Part shown: positions 1 to 12,545 of the stretch, piece after piece
Position numbering within the stretch: position 1 is the first letter of the stretch
Layout of the letters: each line of letters begins with the position of its first letter
Assembly (NCBI GenBank): GCA_013400155.1
Contig: VXBM01000200.1
Location: 9,458-73,457 of the forward strand
Length of the DNA stretch: 64,000 nt
From: Helopsaltes ochotensis
Lineage: Eukaryota; Chordata; Aves; Passeriformes; Locustellidae
Reading direction: 5' to 3'
Translations under genes and position numbers: made by a program
Notes under the pieces: generated by a model
Database searches by the model: none
Told to the model about the DNA's origin: nothing
The model's input: the letters and a program-made list of their open reading frames with translations, nothing else

Positions 1-1010
1 TGGGGCTCGGCCCGCCGCCCCAGGAGCGCCTCTGCCCGGGGTCGCCTGCAGCGCGGGGGTGGGCCAGGACGGGTGCCCGGGCGGCGGGGGTGCTCGGCGG
101 TGGCGGTGGCTGGGATCCGCTGCCCTTGGCACGCACGTTCAGCGGTGGGAGGAAAGCTGCCTCGCCCAGCGAAGCCGCGGCCGCATCCCTCTGCCAGCCG
201 CCCCCCGCTCAGCAACAGATGCACGCCGGGCGCTCCGCTCCCCCGCTCCGCCGGCGGAGCCAGCCCGCCTCATCCCGTGCGGCGACGGGACGCGGAGGGC
301 AGCGACCGCAGCCGTAGCTTGAGGAGGAGGCGGGGCGGCTCTCGCAGGGTTTCGCTGAGTTTTCCCGCGTCCCTGCCCTCCGGCGGGAGCGGCTGAGCGC
401 TCGCCCGGGGGTGAGCGGCGGGCGGGCGGCGGCGGCGGCGGGGCGCGGAGGCGGTCGCTTCTCGGGAAGAACTAAATTTGCAGCGCCGGTCCCCGCGGAG
501 CGCCGCCAGCGCGGCGGGATGCCTGCCCCCGTTCCGGAGCGCTGCCAGCGGCCGGCCGTCAGCGCTGGGAAAGGGGGGAGCCCTGCTGAGCGAGGAACAC
601 ATTCCCTTTACCTGGGAGAGAGAGGCAGGGAGCGAGGCGAGGGCTTTGTCGAGTTGGTTGACACTATCACCCGCCCGCCACTGGCTTTGGTTTTTGTCAC
701 AACTTCAGTACCTGTGTATTTGCGGAGGATAGGCGCGGGTCCGGTACCGAGGCTCCCCTGAAGATGGCAGTCGCTTCTTGTGTAATGCTGGCGGCCGGGG
801 CTCGCTTCCAAGACAACCCCCAGTAAAGCAAGTGACTGCTGAAAATCTTCCCGGCTGTAATTTAAGGAAGCCCCTGTCTGCTCCCCTCAGGGTCCGGGGG
901 GAAAAAGCTGAGAGCGGCAATGACAGGCTGTACTGCTTCGTGACAGTGTTTCCGTCCCTGAAAGGACTAGCAAAAGCCTCTCCTTCCAGGGTGGCTTCTT
1001 TTTATTGACA
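1..1010. promoter_or_regulatory. CpG island, probable promoter with untranslated first exon
   Basis: The first kilobase is rich in G+C and CpG, in sharp contrast to the AT-rich DNA that follows, and the island is cut by the left edge of the window. It has a GC box (GGGGCGG, 332-338), further CCGCCC and GGGCGG cores near 417-430 and 671-679, and an AAGATGGC motif at 761-768 that matches the YY1 core seen near many TATA-less start sites. Several overlapping open frames exist on both strands, as expected from GC-rich DNA with few stops, and none resembles a known protein. A consensus-like splice donor (GGG then GTGAGC) begins at 411 on the + strand. Unmethylated islands of this kind normally mark vertebrate promoters. 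Which gene it serves is inferred: the + strand receptor exon at 14.7 kb, an upstream gene to the left, or both. Confidence 0.8.
761..768 (+). promoter_or_regulatory. YY1-like motif in the CpG island
   Basis: AAGATGGC is the core of the YY1 recognition sequence, which in CpG-island promoters often lies just downstream of the transcription start in the sense direction. Here it sits toward the inner edge of the island. The match is short and could be chance. If real, it favours transcription to the right. Confidence 0.3.
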
Positions 1011-4000
1011 TAAATTTGTCATAGTCGGGTTTTTTTTCAGGTATCTCTGAGCAGAAATGCAAGCAGGGCAATACTGCTGAAGATGTCACTTAGGAAGGAG
1101 CAGGCTGCCATCCTGCTGTGTTGTGTGAACAAGACTAGATACTGACAGGGAATAACAGGCGAGAACAGCCTAGAGTAGCTGCTCGTTTCCTTAAAAAAAT
1201 GAATCTCAGGGAACTCTGCAATTGTAATGAAAAGAATTATGGGGGATTTTCTGAATGGCATTACCTGTCTCATAAAGTGAGATGCATGTTAGGAAAAAAT
1301 CACAACGCTCCTAATCCTGTTTCAACGCTCCTAATGATGTTGTTCTACATTAGTTCTTCCCTTGGATAGAATTATTACAAAAATAACGTATGCATAGGAA
1401 TTAGAGAAGCCTAGGCAGAATGCCCCTTCTTCATACAGTAACATCTTAATCAATAAGGTGCTGCACTTTATTGCAGTCAAAATATTGTGACTTTCTTAAT
1501 TGAGATTTTGGGTTCTGAACTAGGTAGTTATCATTAAAATATTCAGGAAAAAAATACCCTGTTTTTCTGGAATGAGTATCAGTTACTTAAAAATTGCATT
1601 TTTACTGTTTTGTACTCCAGGGACATAAGAAATCAGGGTCATGTTGCCAGCTTGCTGTGTTGCTATGAGTGCTTTTAAGCAATTAATAAATGGATGGTTA
1701 TGGAATGCTAAGTCAGGCGGACGTATATGTTTGGAGTACAGTTGGATCATTATTGCGTGCTTAATAGCGACAAGTAAAGAAGTTAGTGTCCATGAAGAGT
1801 GCTAGATTGACTGCACCCAAAAAGAATAGGCTAATGCCTGGAATAGCCATTAAATACCTAATGGCAGCACAAACTTTTTCACTCGGTTCAGACATTACCT
1901 TTTACCTTCTGTGCACTTACAGTAAGCAGGAAGGTAGCTGGCTCATCATGCCCACTTGACTCTCAGCCTATTTTCTGAGGCTGCCAATAAATAGATATGC
2001 CTGAAGGGCCTGGATCCTTATCATTGCATAATCAGAGACCAGGGAGTAGTTCTCCCTCTCAGGGCTTCACAGGTGGTGCTTGTGACATTGTTGGCTCTTG
2101 AAAGAGAGAGCGTAGAGCCTTAAACACATGGGATTTCTTTAATAGCTTGAGAAATAATTGCAGTATATTTATAATGCTTAGGAAACGTGATTTACTAACT
2201 CATGTATTCTCTCTTATGTCTCTCCAAAATCCCCCACTGTTGCAGTCTGGTCCTTGTATTGCAATTTTCCGTAATGCTTTAACTGAGTGCTTGTGAAAAA
2301 CAATAATGAAAATAAACAGACTAGATTTAAAAAATATTTTATTATGCATTCAGGTTCATTCTGTCAGGACTGAACTGGATATACTAGCTGGCTTGATAGT
2401 TCTGGTTTGTATAAAGTAAGCTTTATAATGCCTTTACTTTCTGACCAACCATCTGAAGAACTGCAGTGTGCCTTCTAAGGTCAACTGCTGTTTGTCAGCA
2501 CTTGAACTCGTTAACCTTTGAGGACATGAGCAGCAGCTCCAGTGTTTTTCAAAGCATTTAAATTGAATTAAGAACTTAAGTACAATGTTTAGGTTATGTC
2601 TCAGTCAAGATTGTGGGAATTACATCTTTTTTATGAAATATGACCACAGGTTACATCATGTACAAAAATGCAGAGGCTTCTGTTTTGGCTACTTTTTGAT
2701 CTTTAAATGTGCTTGGAGTGTGATCCTGATTCAGTCTATTTTGCTACTTCATGGGTATGTCTTTATCCATTTGGGCATTCCTGTGCAGACTCAGTCAATA
2801 AAACCAAGCTCAATGCAGGCACTTGCAGAGCTCTGGTCTAAGTGACTTTACTTTGCGCTGTTCATTTCAGTGAGAGTGGCAGTCTCTCTCTAGATGAGAC
2901 TCTTGGGCAAAATTTCATAATTGTGTTATTTTAGAAACTCAAGAATTTATAAAGTGATCATCTCTAAAGAGTCTCATCCAAACCCCATTGAAATTAATGG
3001 CAGTAATGCACTGATTCCAACGGCCCTTGGATAAAGTCCTAGAAGTTAAGGGTACTTGATAATTTATGGCTCCAGATCAACAACCATGATACAATAGTTC
3101 TTTTTTTTTTTCTCATCCCCATGATTGTAGCTTTAGTTGGTTGAAAAAGCAAAGAAATATTTTGCAAAGTAATGAAAGAAGAACCTCTAAAAACACTAGA
3201 TATAGCTCAAGATGGACATAATTCAGGAAAGATGATTTCAGCTTAAGCACCCTGACACTCATCATTTGGAGGAAAATAGCAGAATAACCCTAAAATAAAG
3301 GATTTAATCATTCTAGTGGACCCTATTATCAATTTCAACAGTATTTGATTTGCATCAGGCAAAAACTGACCACATAGTAACTAGAGGAAGAGGCATTGTG
3401 GAAGAAGGCAAGAGAAGTTGATGGAAGTTGGATATCTGTCTTTCTACATCTGGACATCTTCCCTCAAACATGCAGTGGATTTTCTGATTTTTTGTAGGAG
3501 CAGCACTGCAAGTGATGTGCAGACAGTATGTGTTTGTTTGAATCTGAATATGTATAGTCAAGAAAGCACTTGTTTCTGAAGATCAAAGTGAGTCTTGACA
3601 AGCTAAAAAAATCTTCCTGAAGTAAGTGGCTATGTTATCAAGGAGGAAAGAATATTTGTACTGGGGGGGGAGTGAGATTATTTCATTTTTTCTAACTACA
3701 AAAAGTACCATGTGATAATCATGATATAATCTCATTTTTGTGAAATAATACATTCTAATACCTTTAAATAGCGGATTGGCATAGAGGGGTGAGCTCTGGA
3801 AAATGAACAGGACTCTACAAAATCTGAAAGAAAATGTGAGCTTACTGATATTTGATACATATTTGCATTTTTCTATTCTGTAACTAAGTAGAAAGTGCCT
3901 TTCCTAATTTATCTGACAAGAAATTACAGTCTAGGTGTAGTATGTGTAGACTTTATCTTTGTTCCCTTCTTTTTACTAAAAGTGCATGTGTTTTCAGTAA

Positions 4001-7000
4001 AACTCTCCAAGTTTAAAAAGGGCCGTACACCTGTCTGAGTCATTCTTAGCAGCTATTCTAAGCTGTAAAGGACCCTGAGCCCCCAAATAAAGATGCCTCT
4101 TCCAGAAAGTCCAGTTATGAGTGGTGTTAACAAAACCCACTCATGTCTTGTTCCTGCAAGTGGGAGGAAGAGAACTAGTCACCTTTGCTAAGTATGAGGA
4201 GCACATTCTGGAAACAGAAGAGCAGGTTTGTGTCAGTGGTACAGAATAAGGTCTCTGTCCACTGGAGCTCCACATGGTGGTCCTCAGAGAGGGTCAAACA
4301 GTACTGGTTGCTGTCTGAAAAACTCCACCATTACTGTAACAGGACTGAGCAAGGGCCCCCCCAGCCCCTAAAGAAGTGCATGCGATGTGTTGGTTAGGGC
4401 CTCTGTCTTAGGATGCATCGATCTAAGTCCCTCCAACAGTGCCTGGATTTGCAAGAGGAAGCATGAGGTACCAAAATCAAGTGGGGTCTCTGGGTGTGAG
4501 CCCTGCCATGCTTGTGGGTGCCCTGAGCACTAAATTGTCTGGAGCCTTATTTTGATTTCTGGACTACTCGCAGTGGGACAGGCAAGGCAGTGTGGTCATC
4601 TGAGGGTAACAGCTGAATACACAGGAGATGTCAGGGTCTGAAAGAGGGCCCAGTTTACAGCAGACAGAGCTGGTAGACATTTGTTCTTGTATCGTCAGGT
4701 GAGCATGTGTCTGGCATGTGTTCAGGTAGTTGGGCAATTTCTTACCTTTAAATATTACCGAGTACTTGTGCTGTCTGATACTTGCGGAGAAGGAGGCATT
4801 AAAATGCACTGCGCTGCCTGTATGGTGACAGTCGCTGTCTCTCTGCTGGCGACACTCTGCTTGCAAGGGACATACTGCTTTAAATAGTCAGTGTCCCCTT
4901 TGACTGCCGTGTAACGTGACTCCGTCTGCGACATAACCTCCTTTTGCTTTAGAGTTTTGTAAACTTGGAGGGGATAATCTAAAAGTTAAGTGTTTATGTT
5001 AATTCTATGCTGGCTTCTCCGCTGATGTTAAGATGTGGGTGGGGAGAGGAGAGAAATCATGTATTCACTGCACCCACTCCTCTGGGTGCGGATTCCAGAC
5101 CTGCCGAATGTATATCCTCTAAATATCTCTGCAAAGAGATTAAAGCCAGTTGCTGGCATATGTCTTGCAATTTCTTGTATAACTTATCCTATGCATGCTG
5201 CAAAACACAGTGTTATGGAATCTTTTGATTCAAATGCCAAACGTTCCATCAGCATGGAAAAACTATTTTTTGGAATAAAACTAGGAAGTAGTATCTATTT
5301 GCATTTGAAGGAAGAGTGGAAAGGCCCTGTCCTCTTATATGGTTATCAGCCAGTTAATTAGTCAAGTTCATAGAAAAGATAGGATGTAATATCCTGGTGA
5401 TAACTGTGAAGAAAATATTTGCAAGAGGAAAACAGAGAGGAGGGAGCTAGATGACAGAGATTTAGTGATGGCATTCACGAAGAAAGTTGTTGATACACTA
5501 TTTATATTGTTTTAATTAAATACATGTATCTGCTTGAAATGACATCATAAATAGCACTACATGTCAAGGCTGCAAAACATCATCTTGCATTAATAATGAA
5601 TATGATGATATGTGTGCATATCAAGTTTTGTTTTCTTTCAATTTCATTGCTTTATGGGTGTTCTCATGGCATAAAGCAGAAGAATAACGCCAAAGAATAG
5701 TGCCTTTGAGCAAACTGTAGAATCTGGGAACTAAACGTCTTTCATGAAGACTCAAGTGGAGACCATTGCTATGATAGGAGAGGAGAAATTTTTTCTTAGG
5801 AAGGGTTGAACCATTGCATTCAGAGGTCTGGCTAAAGGAAGCAAGTGATAGAAGTTAACAGAGGAAAACCCCCTATGATTCCTTTTGACTTGGATAATTT
5901 TTGGGGCAGCTGCGGTTATCAGAGATGTGTACTGAGATCAGTGAGCACAGCTATGACTCAATGGAGATGTCTCCTAATACGCAGCAGCCCCTTATATCCC
6001 TGGAAGCCTATTTCAGACTGTGGGATTCCAAACTGAGATGGTGCAGTGCACATACATCACATTTTTTTTCAAATTTATTTTTGTACTAGGAATCTTGGAA
6101 CTAAGTCAGTGACAGAGCCTCAAACTTTTTGGCAGCCAGATGCACTGTTCTCTGATTCGTGGGTCTAGCTGAGCTAGAAATGAGATTTGTGGTACTTTTG
6201 TGGTTCTTGGGCTCCAGCATTAATGGCCTAGTAGCCTGGCTCCTGAAGCAAGCTCATTCAGGGACACCATTGCTATGACTTAAAGAAGGCTGTGGCCCTA
6301 AGAACAGGTAGAATACGTTTTCAGTCACCCTGTGTCTCCCTTTACCATGCCTCTGACACTTAGGGGATGCCTTCTTTGTTAAGCAGGGATTTCACTACTT
6401 GCAAAGCCTTTTGCTGTGGGTAGGATCTGCTGGATTTGAGGACTGCTTGATACTGCCTGCTGAGCGGAAATCGAACATAATGACTGGCAAACACTTTTTT
6501 TTAATTTCTTTTTTTTCCTTTATGATGGAATAGCCATGAAATTTCATTGCTAAGTCAGTGATTGATGTTCAGTTTCTGTGCCATTAATTTTTCATTATTT
6601 CTAACATTTTTATCCATAGTATTTTTCCAACAAATTTTCTCAAATGTGAAGAGGAAAGCTAACAAATTAAAGACAAATATCCACCTTCTGCCTGATAAGT
6701 AGGCTCACAAAGAATGAAGAATATGGGGGCTATTCAGCAGGGTTGTCCAAATTGTTGTTACTGAGGCTTCAGAGAGATGAAGACCCAGATAATGGACTAA
6801 TTGCTTTAAAGGGAACATCACGACTTTGAGTGATAGGATTAGAAAACTTAGGTTTCTTACTCTGGCCATGGTACTTTGTTTAAATAATTAATGAGTTCTA
6901 AGATCAAAGGACCATTAGGATTATCCACATTTTACAATACAGACCATGTATTTCGGATGGGGATTTCTGCCCGCTCTGCTGCAAACTAAGAATATGTGCT

Positions 7001-9202
7001 TTAGAAAACCTTTCAATTTTGTCTTAAGGATCCCCCAAAATCCTTGTCCCTGAACAACTTTTCTCTGTGATTTGCTTGAAATCCCTTTAAAAGGTCCATT
7101 GTTATTTTCAGCTTAAACTCTGCTGACCCTGCAGCAGCTGAAGCTGTGAGTGCAGCAGCTCCAATTTTTTTTTTTTTTTATATACACTGCCCTCCCTGCA
7201 ACACCTTACCAGCTACAGGCTCGGGACGTCACCAGCAAAGGAGGGGGATCAAGGCTTTCTGACTTTATGGCTGTCTAGGGGATCCTTCACTTCTGATGGA
7301 TTGGATCCTGATGGAATCAGAAAGCTTCTTCATTTTGTCAGAGTGTCACAGACTTTATGTGAAAACCTTGTATGCTTGCTTCTTTGCAAGCTGGGTCTGC
7401 CAGGCTCATGTGCTCTGTCTCTGAGTAGATGGTTCTGCAGAACCCTTTTTGAATTCTTGGCTGAACTGATTTTCTTCTTTACCCCCACCTTTTTTGTAAG
7501 ACCCTTCTTGAACAATCCCCATCAGAGGAATTTATCGTGTCTAAGTTATTTCCATAATCTCTTTTATTTTATTTATCAAATAATCAACACCACATATCTA
7601 AAAGAATCTATCTGCTGAATCTTTTATGTCCTTAAAGTAGTTATGTATTCTAATTTACCATTTACCTAGGGTGGGCCTTGGCTTCTGCTGCAGCTTTGTT
7701 GAACTACAGAATTATGTGAAGGTGCATACACACAATAGGTGTCTAAGTAACCATTTTACATCCAAAACCTCCAGGGAGAAGTAGTAAGAGGCCTCTTTTG
7801 GGATGCTAATTAACTTCCTTTCCACTGTTTACTGCTCCTGTTTTCACACGGAATTAAGTGTTTTTCTAGCAAAGAATAAATCTCTTTCTTTACTATCTTT
7901 ACTCTATATGGACAATTTTTGACAGACTAAACTTAGTGTGGTATAAAATAATAAAATACATGTAACATTTTTCAAGCAGATGTGCACTCGTGTTTATCTT
8001 GCCAGCACCGTGTAGGTATATTTTAGTATATACATATGGTATAAAAATATTAAGCTCTATGTTTTTGTGGGGTCTTCTGTATAATTTTAAAGTTCTGTAA
8101 AAGCACCTTGGGTTTTGCTTTCTATTTTCCCCTGTGAATTTGGCAGGCCTGAAGTATTAATAATTTACAGGAGGTTAATCAAGAGAGAAAGCCAACTTCC
8201 TCTTTTTTTCCCTATCCACTTTCTCTCTTTCTAAAAATTGTACGCAGGACAAAATTCCATTTTGTTGCTGAGAATCTAATCAGCAAGGATGTGATAGTGG
8301 CAGCAAGACTATGTGGGATGTAGCAATATAAATTAAGTTCCAATAGATGCCTCTATATAAAGTGATACAAAAAGTTTTGCATCTTTAAGTCTAGCCAAGC
8401 TCCCCTCTGCTGCTCATTTTTTTGCTATGAAGCGTGTTAGCGTGCTAATTGTATCAGCTGCACATCACTTTTTTCTNGTACCATGATCTTAGACAAGATT
8501 CATGCTCCTTCTGTTTATTTTATTCTTTTAGCTGTTTTATTTTTTTTCTAAATTGTGTTACATGCTGTCACAATGTCATCTGAAAATTCCAAGACTAAGG
8601 GACTGAAACTGCATGAAAATCACTTCAAAGGCTTGTCATATTGTCTCAGTTTTGAAACCACTGTAAATAATTTTGCAAGAATATTTTTCACAATATTAAG
8701 CAACTATAAATCAGAGCAGTTGAGTGCAGCACCAAAATTTTATTGGAGAGCAGCATATCTTATTTATATTTTTGTAAAATGATGCTTCTACTCCTAAGAG
8801 ATTATCTTTAGATCTTTATAATAATGGCCTTCCTTTCCAAGCAAAAACTAGATAGGGTTGGTCACCATCTTTCAGGCAATCAGTTGTCACTTTAAGAAGG
8901 GATGAGGAAAAATACACATCTTTCCTATTATAAAAAAGAAAGATGCATGTATAAATTTGTTATATGGATACAGCTTTCACTTCTCTGCTGAAGATTGTTC
9001 TAATTCTTCAAAGTTAGTGGATTTTTAAAATATACAGGGTAACTTTGCAATTAGCAGCCTTGCAATACTCTACTGTTAACACACATATATGCATGAAAGA
9101 AAGATGTATATACACTATATGATATGCTTCCATGACAAGGATTTATTTGTTCTTAATCAGAAAGATAAGACTCATAAGGAAATTTCCTTTTGGGTTTCAT
9201 GA
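1011..9202. other. AT-rich non-coding stretch without recognised genes
   Basis: No open frame here has a recognisable domain, and all are short and overlapping. Small features visible are a 13-base direct repeat (1303-1315 and 1323-1335), a run of eight G near 3664 and a T15 run at 7165-7179. The base at 8477 is an ambiguous n. If the CpG island is the first exon of the receptor gene, this is intron. Confidence 0.6.
8477..8477. other. Single ambiguous base (n)
   Basis: This is the only non-ACGT character I noticed. It lies in a T-rich context and does not affect any supported feature. Confidence 0.9.
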
Positions 9203-9350
9203 GTTCTTTTAGTTTCATTTTGTGTTTGTTCAGGTTTTTCTGTTTGTTTTTGATTGGGTTTTGTTTGTTTGTTTGCTTTATTTGTTGCTTTGTTGGGATT
9301 TAGAGTTTGGTTTTGGGTTGTTTTGTTTTGTTTTTTTAAGAGTTTTTAGT
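9203..9350. repeat. TTTG-rich low-complexity tract
   Basis: Imperfect iterations of TTTG and TTTTG run through this interval with almost no C or A. It is a diverged microsatellite rather than an A-tail of a recognised element, since no LINE or SINE body is attached on either side that I could identify. Confidence 0.8.
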
Positions 9351-12300
9351 TAGGTCCCTGTACTAAAGATTTGCTTTCCAAAAGCACAGAGTGATTTGCA
9401 TTTTCTGTCAACAACAGTGGGAATTGCTGAATGCTCAGCACTTTAGAAACCAGCCCACCTATGAAAATGCAGTACTTCTATGAGGAGGAGACCTAGAATT
9501 GCCACTTTTAATTAAGAACAAAGGCACTCATCGTTACTTGCTTTACAGTTTCAAATTGCCTGGTGGAATAAAATGCTGATTTCACTCAGCCTTTGGGATA
9601 GAAGTGCTTTCAGGATCAATGGCAGTATTAAATATCTTTTTAAATTAGATTATTGCATCTCAAGGATCTTGTAGTTGAGAAATTTGCAAGGTACGAATAT
9701 TTAAAAAAAATCAATCAAAAAATAGTCATTTTTATGATTTACACATATTTGAAAATGGTGTGTTTGACCTTGGCAAAAAGAACAGCTTGTATGAAGTAAA
9801 CAAAAGGAGTGACATGGTGGGAGTACTGTGTCCCTAGGGCCATGTTACTCAAGGCGGGTCTGTATAGCTGGCACAATTCTGTCACTGGTGGGTATCAGGA
9901 GGTGTTATCTCAATGTCAGCAGAAGCCCTTACTGTAGTTACAGCAACAAACACCTTTTTTTTACCAGCTCTAAAAAGGTGATTTCGTTGAAAGGGGATAG
10001 TTTACTGAAGGATGGAAAGTGTGTTTTCTTTTAACCACTCAAAACTTTGGTACTATTAGAAATCAGTTTTTCATCCGCTATAGAACAAGTTACAGATTAA
10101 GCCACCTCTGAACATTAAACTAGATAGAATGAATTGTTGATTTTGGTTTCTTTTTCCTCAGTGTTTTATGTGGTTTTGTGTCTTGCTTCTCAATCTTTTT
10201 GCAGTTTATCATCTTCATTCACAAAGTGCTGCCACTAGAATTTCATCTATTACTTCAGGAGTAATCTCACCGTTGCTGTATATACTAGTAATTTTATCTC
10301 TTTTCTTCAAGCCTTCAGTTCAGAATGGAGGAAATTAATTTGATCTTTGTGTTGCACTGCTGGGAAAGAAGGAAAAGAGGCAGAGAGATTTTCAGCCTAC
10401 ACACAAGGAGTGAGACACTAGGGTTTGAGGCTAAACTACACTTTCATTTGCTCTCTTAAAGTGAATCTCTCTAGCTACATGAAATCTAGTCAGACTTGGT
10501 GGGACAGGTGGATGTAAACAGCCTGTGCACTGGGATGGTGCTATGGGAGGTAAATAATTTTATCTGGATAGTAGCTACTTAAAAAGCTGGGACATGTTAC
10601 AGTAGATGGTAGCATCTTGATAGTGAAGCTGTAGGCAGTAGGTAGAGGCTTGGTCTCAATGTCAGAACAGGAGTTGCCATCCACAATAAATGTATTGGTT
10701 TCCAGTACATTACCAAGGTTTCTTAGGATGTGCAAGTGCTCTGTACTCTAATTACACTGAGCAACAAGAGCAGAGACATGTGGTACAAGGAAGGGTGAAT
10801 GATAACCTGCTTTGAAAAAAAACTAATGTGAGGCTGGGATTAGAACATCCTATAAATGTTAATGGGTGTTACTCAAGGGGGGGAAGCTGTGCGTGGGAGG
10901 CGTGAGGTGACATATAGCTTAAATATATAGCCAGCCTTTAACAGAGTTAATACAGTCTATAATCAAGGTTTTACATGAACTAATAACTGTTTAAGTGATT
11001 TACAGTTCAGAAATACTGATCGGGGATTGAGAACCAAATTTTAAATGCTATAAAATTTGACAATAATGTGGCAAGGAGGACAACACTGAAGAGATTTCTC
11101 CTTTTGCCTTTGGAAAGTATTGGCTGTGGACTGCACATCTATGCCAGGTGTTCAGGGTTTTTTCTATTTTTAAGTTCTCAGGGATTGTGCTTCTACAAGG
11201 GAGCACAATTTCCTCCTACAGTTTCCCTCTCTGAATATTACTCAGTTTGTGTGGAACTCACAAAGGAGATGCCAACAGTGAGTCATCTGGTCACCAGTCC
11301 TGTCCTAAGGTTTTCTTACAAAAGCTACTTTAATGTAGTGAACAACAGTGGTTGACCTTTGGTAAAACTCCCTAAAAGAGTGTAGAAGGCAGTGTTTAAA
11401 GTCAAACGGCCTTCTTTTTCTGACACTGATAACAAGTTTCAAAATTTGAGCTATTTCAAAAGCTTCACATTTGAGAAGTGGATGTAAGATGCAGTGAGTT
11501 GATTTATCATCTTAAAATTTCACTGTTGTTATATTTTAGTAGTAAATTTTGAGGGTGTTGGGCAAAGTCACTTTGAAGGCTCTATCTTCAAATGTGTTAC
11601 AGAGGCTTAGTTAAATGCTTTTGTGTGTAGGTAAGCCTCAGGAGATGCTATTCTGAAATTATACCTGTATGATCAATCATGACCATGGCAAATATAACTA
11701 TTTTATTCATAAATATGAAAACATACAGACTTGTTTTGATGCAAGTTTTACAGGATTAATATGCAATGAAAATGCTATATAAGAAACAATTGTCTGGTTA
11801 GATAGTTAAATGTTTCTGTCATAGTTGATAATCTTGTTTGCTCCTTTGCCAGTCATGGGTTAAATGTAGCAATGCTGAGGGCACACAGAAGTAGCACCAG
11901 AAGAGAAAAAGACTGGTGCAGGTCAAAGCTGGTCGTGGATCTATAGAATAAGGTGAAGCTCCCTTAAATGTATGTCCATCCATGTGGTGCTGAAAATGAT
12001 TTCATAGCCTCTGATTTGTAATTGCCATCCCATGAATTTAAAGGCACTGGCTAAGCAACAGGGGTTCAGTGAATTGTGGTGGCAGAACTGTGTCTTTTTG
12101 AACGCCAAAGAGGGTATTGGATAACCAAACCACATTTTGTTTTTTTACCTACCTGTGAGCCAAAGCTATGACTCAATGGAGTCCCATGTTCTCAATTAGC
12201 TGGTGAGAAGGTTTGGGCATGGAAAGAAGAGCAGTTCAGAGCACCTTAGCTGGTGAGGTTTGGCAGCATGAATGCCTGCTTTCCTCTCCTCTTCATTAGT

Positions 12301-12492
12301 GTAGTCAATGCTGAAATAATGCTGGTAAGGAAGGCTGGTCCAAGGACTATTTGCCAACAAAATCCCATTTAAGCCTCTAAGAAAGGTATTAAATGGGATT
12401 TAATCTTGGCCTATACTGGCCCTCTGCTCAGGGAAGAATTTCATCTTAAGTAAAAAAAAAAAGTTTTAAAATATGTTTGCAGTAATCACATT
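9351..12492. other. AT-rich non-coding stretch, nothing recognised
   Basis: Open frames are short and show no domain or family resemblance. No repeat family was recognised. Confidence 0.55.
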
Positions 12493-12545
12493 ATAGAATC
12501 ATAAAGCTTAGGAATAGAAAATACCTATTAAGTCATTGTGTTAAA
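12493..12545 (-). mobile_element. Probable CR1 LINE 3' end, old and diverged
   Basis: The stretch begins with the ATAGAATCATA form of the CR1 terminal octamers, followed by a diverged version of the usual tail (in this orientation, GGTTGGAAGGGACCT then ATCATC). The body beyond about 12,545 is too diverged to follow. The order of parts puts the element on the minus strand, 5'-truncated like most CR1 copies. The match is short and imperfect. Confidence 0.5.

Noticed and set aside
59..761. Several open frames in the CpG island
   Set aside because: Stops are rare in such GC-rich DNA. Frames overlap on both strands, often lack ATG, and resemble no protein.
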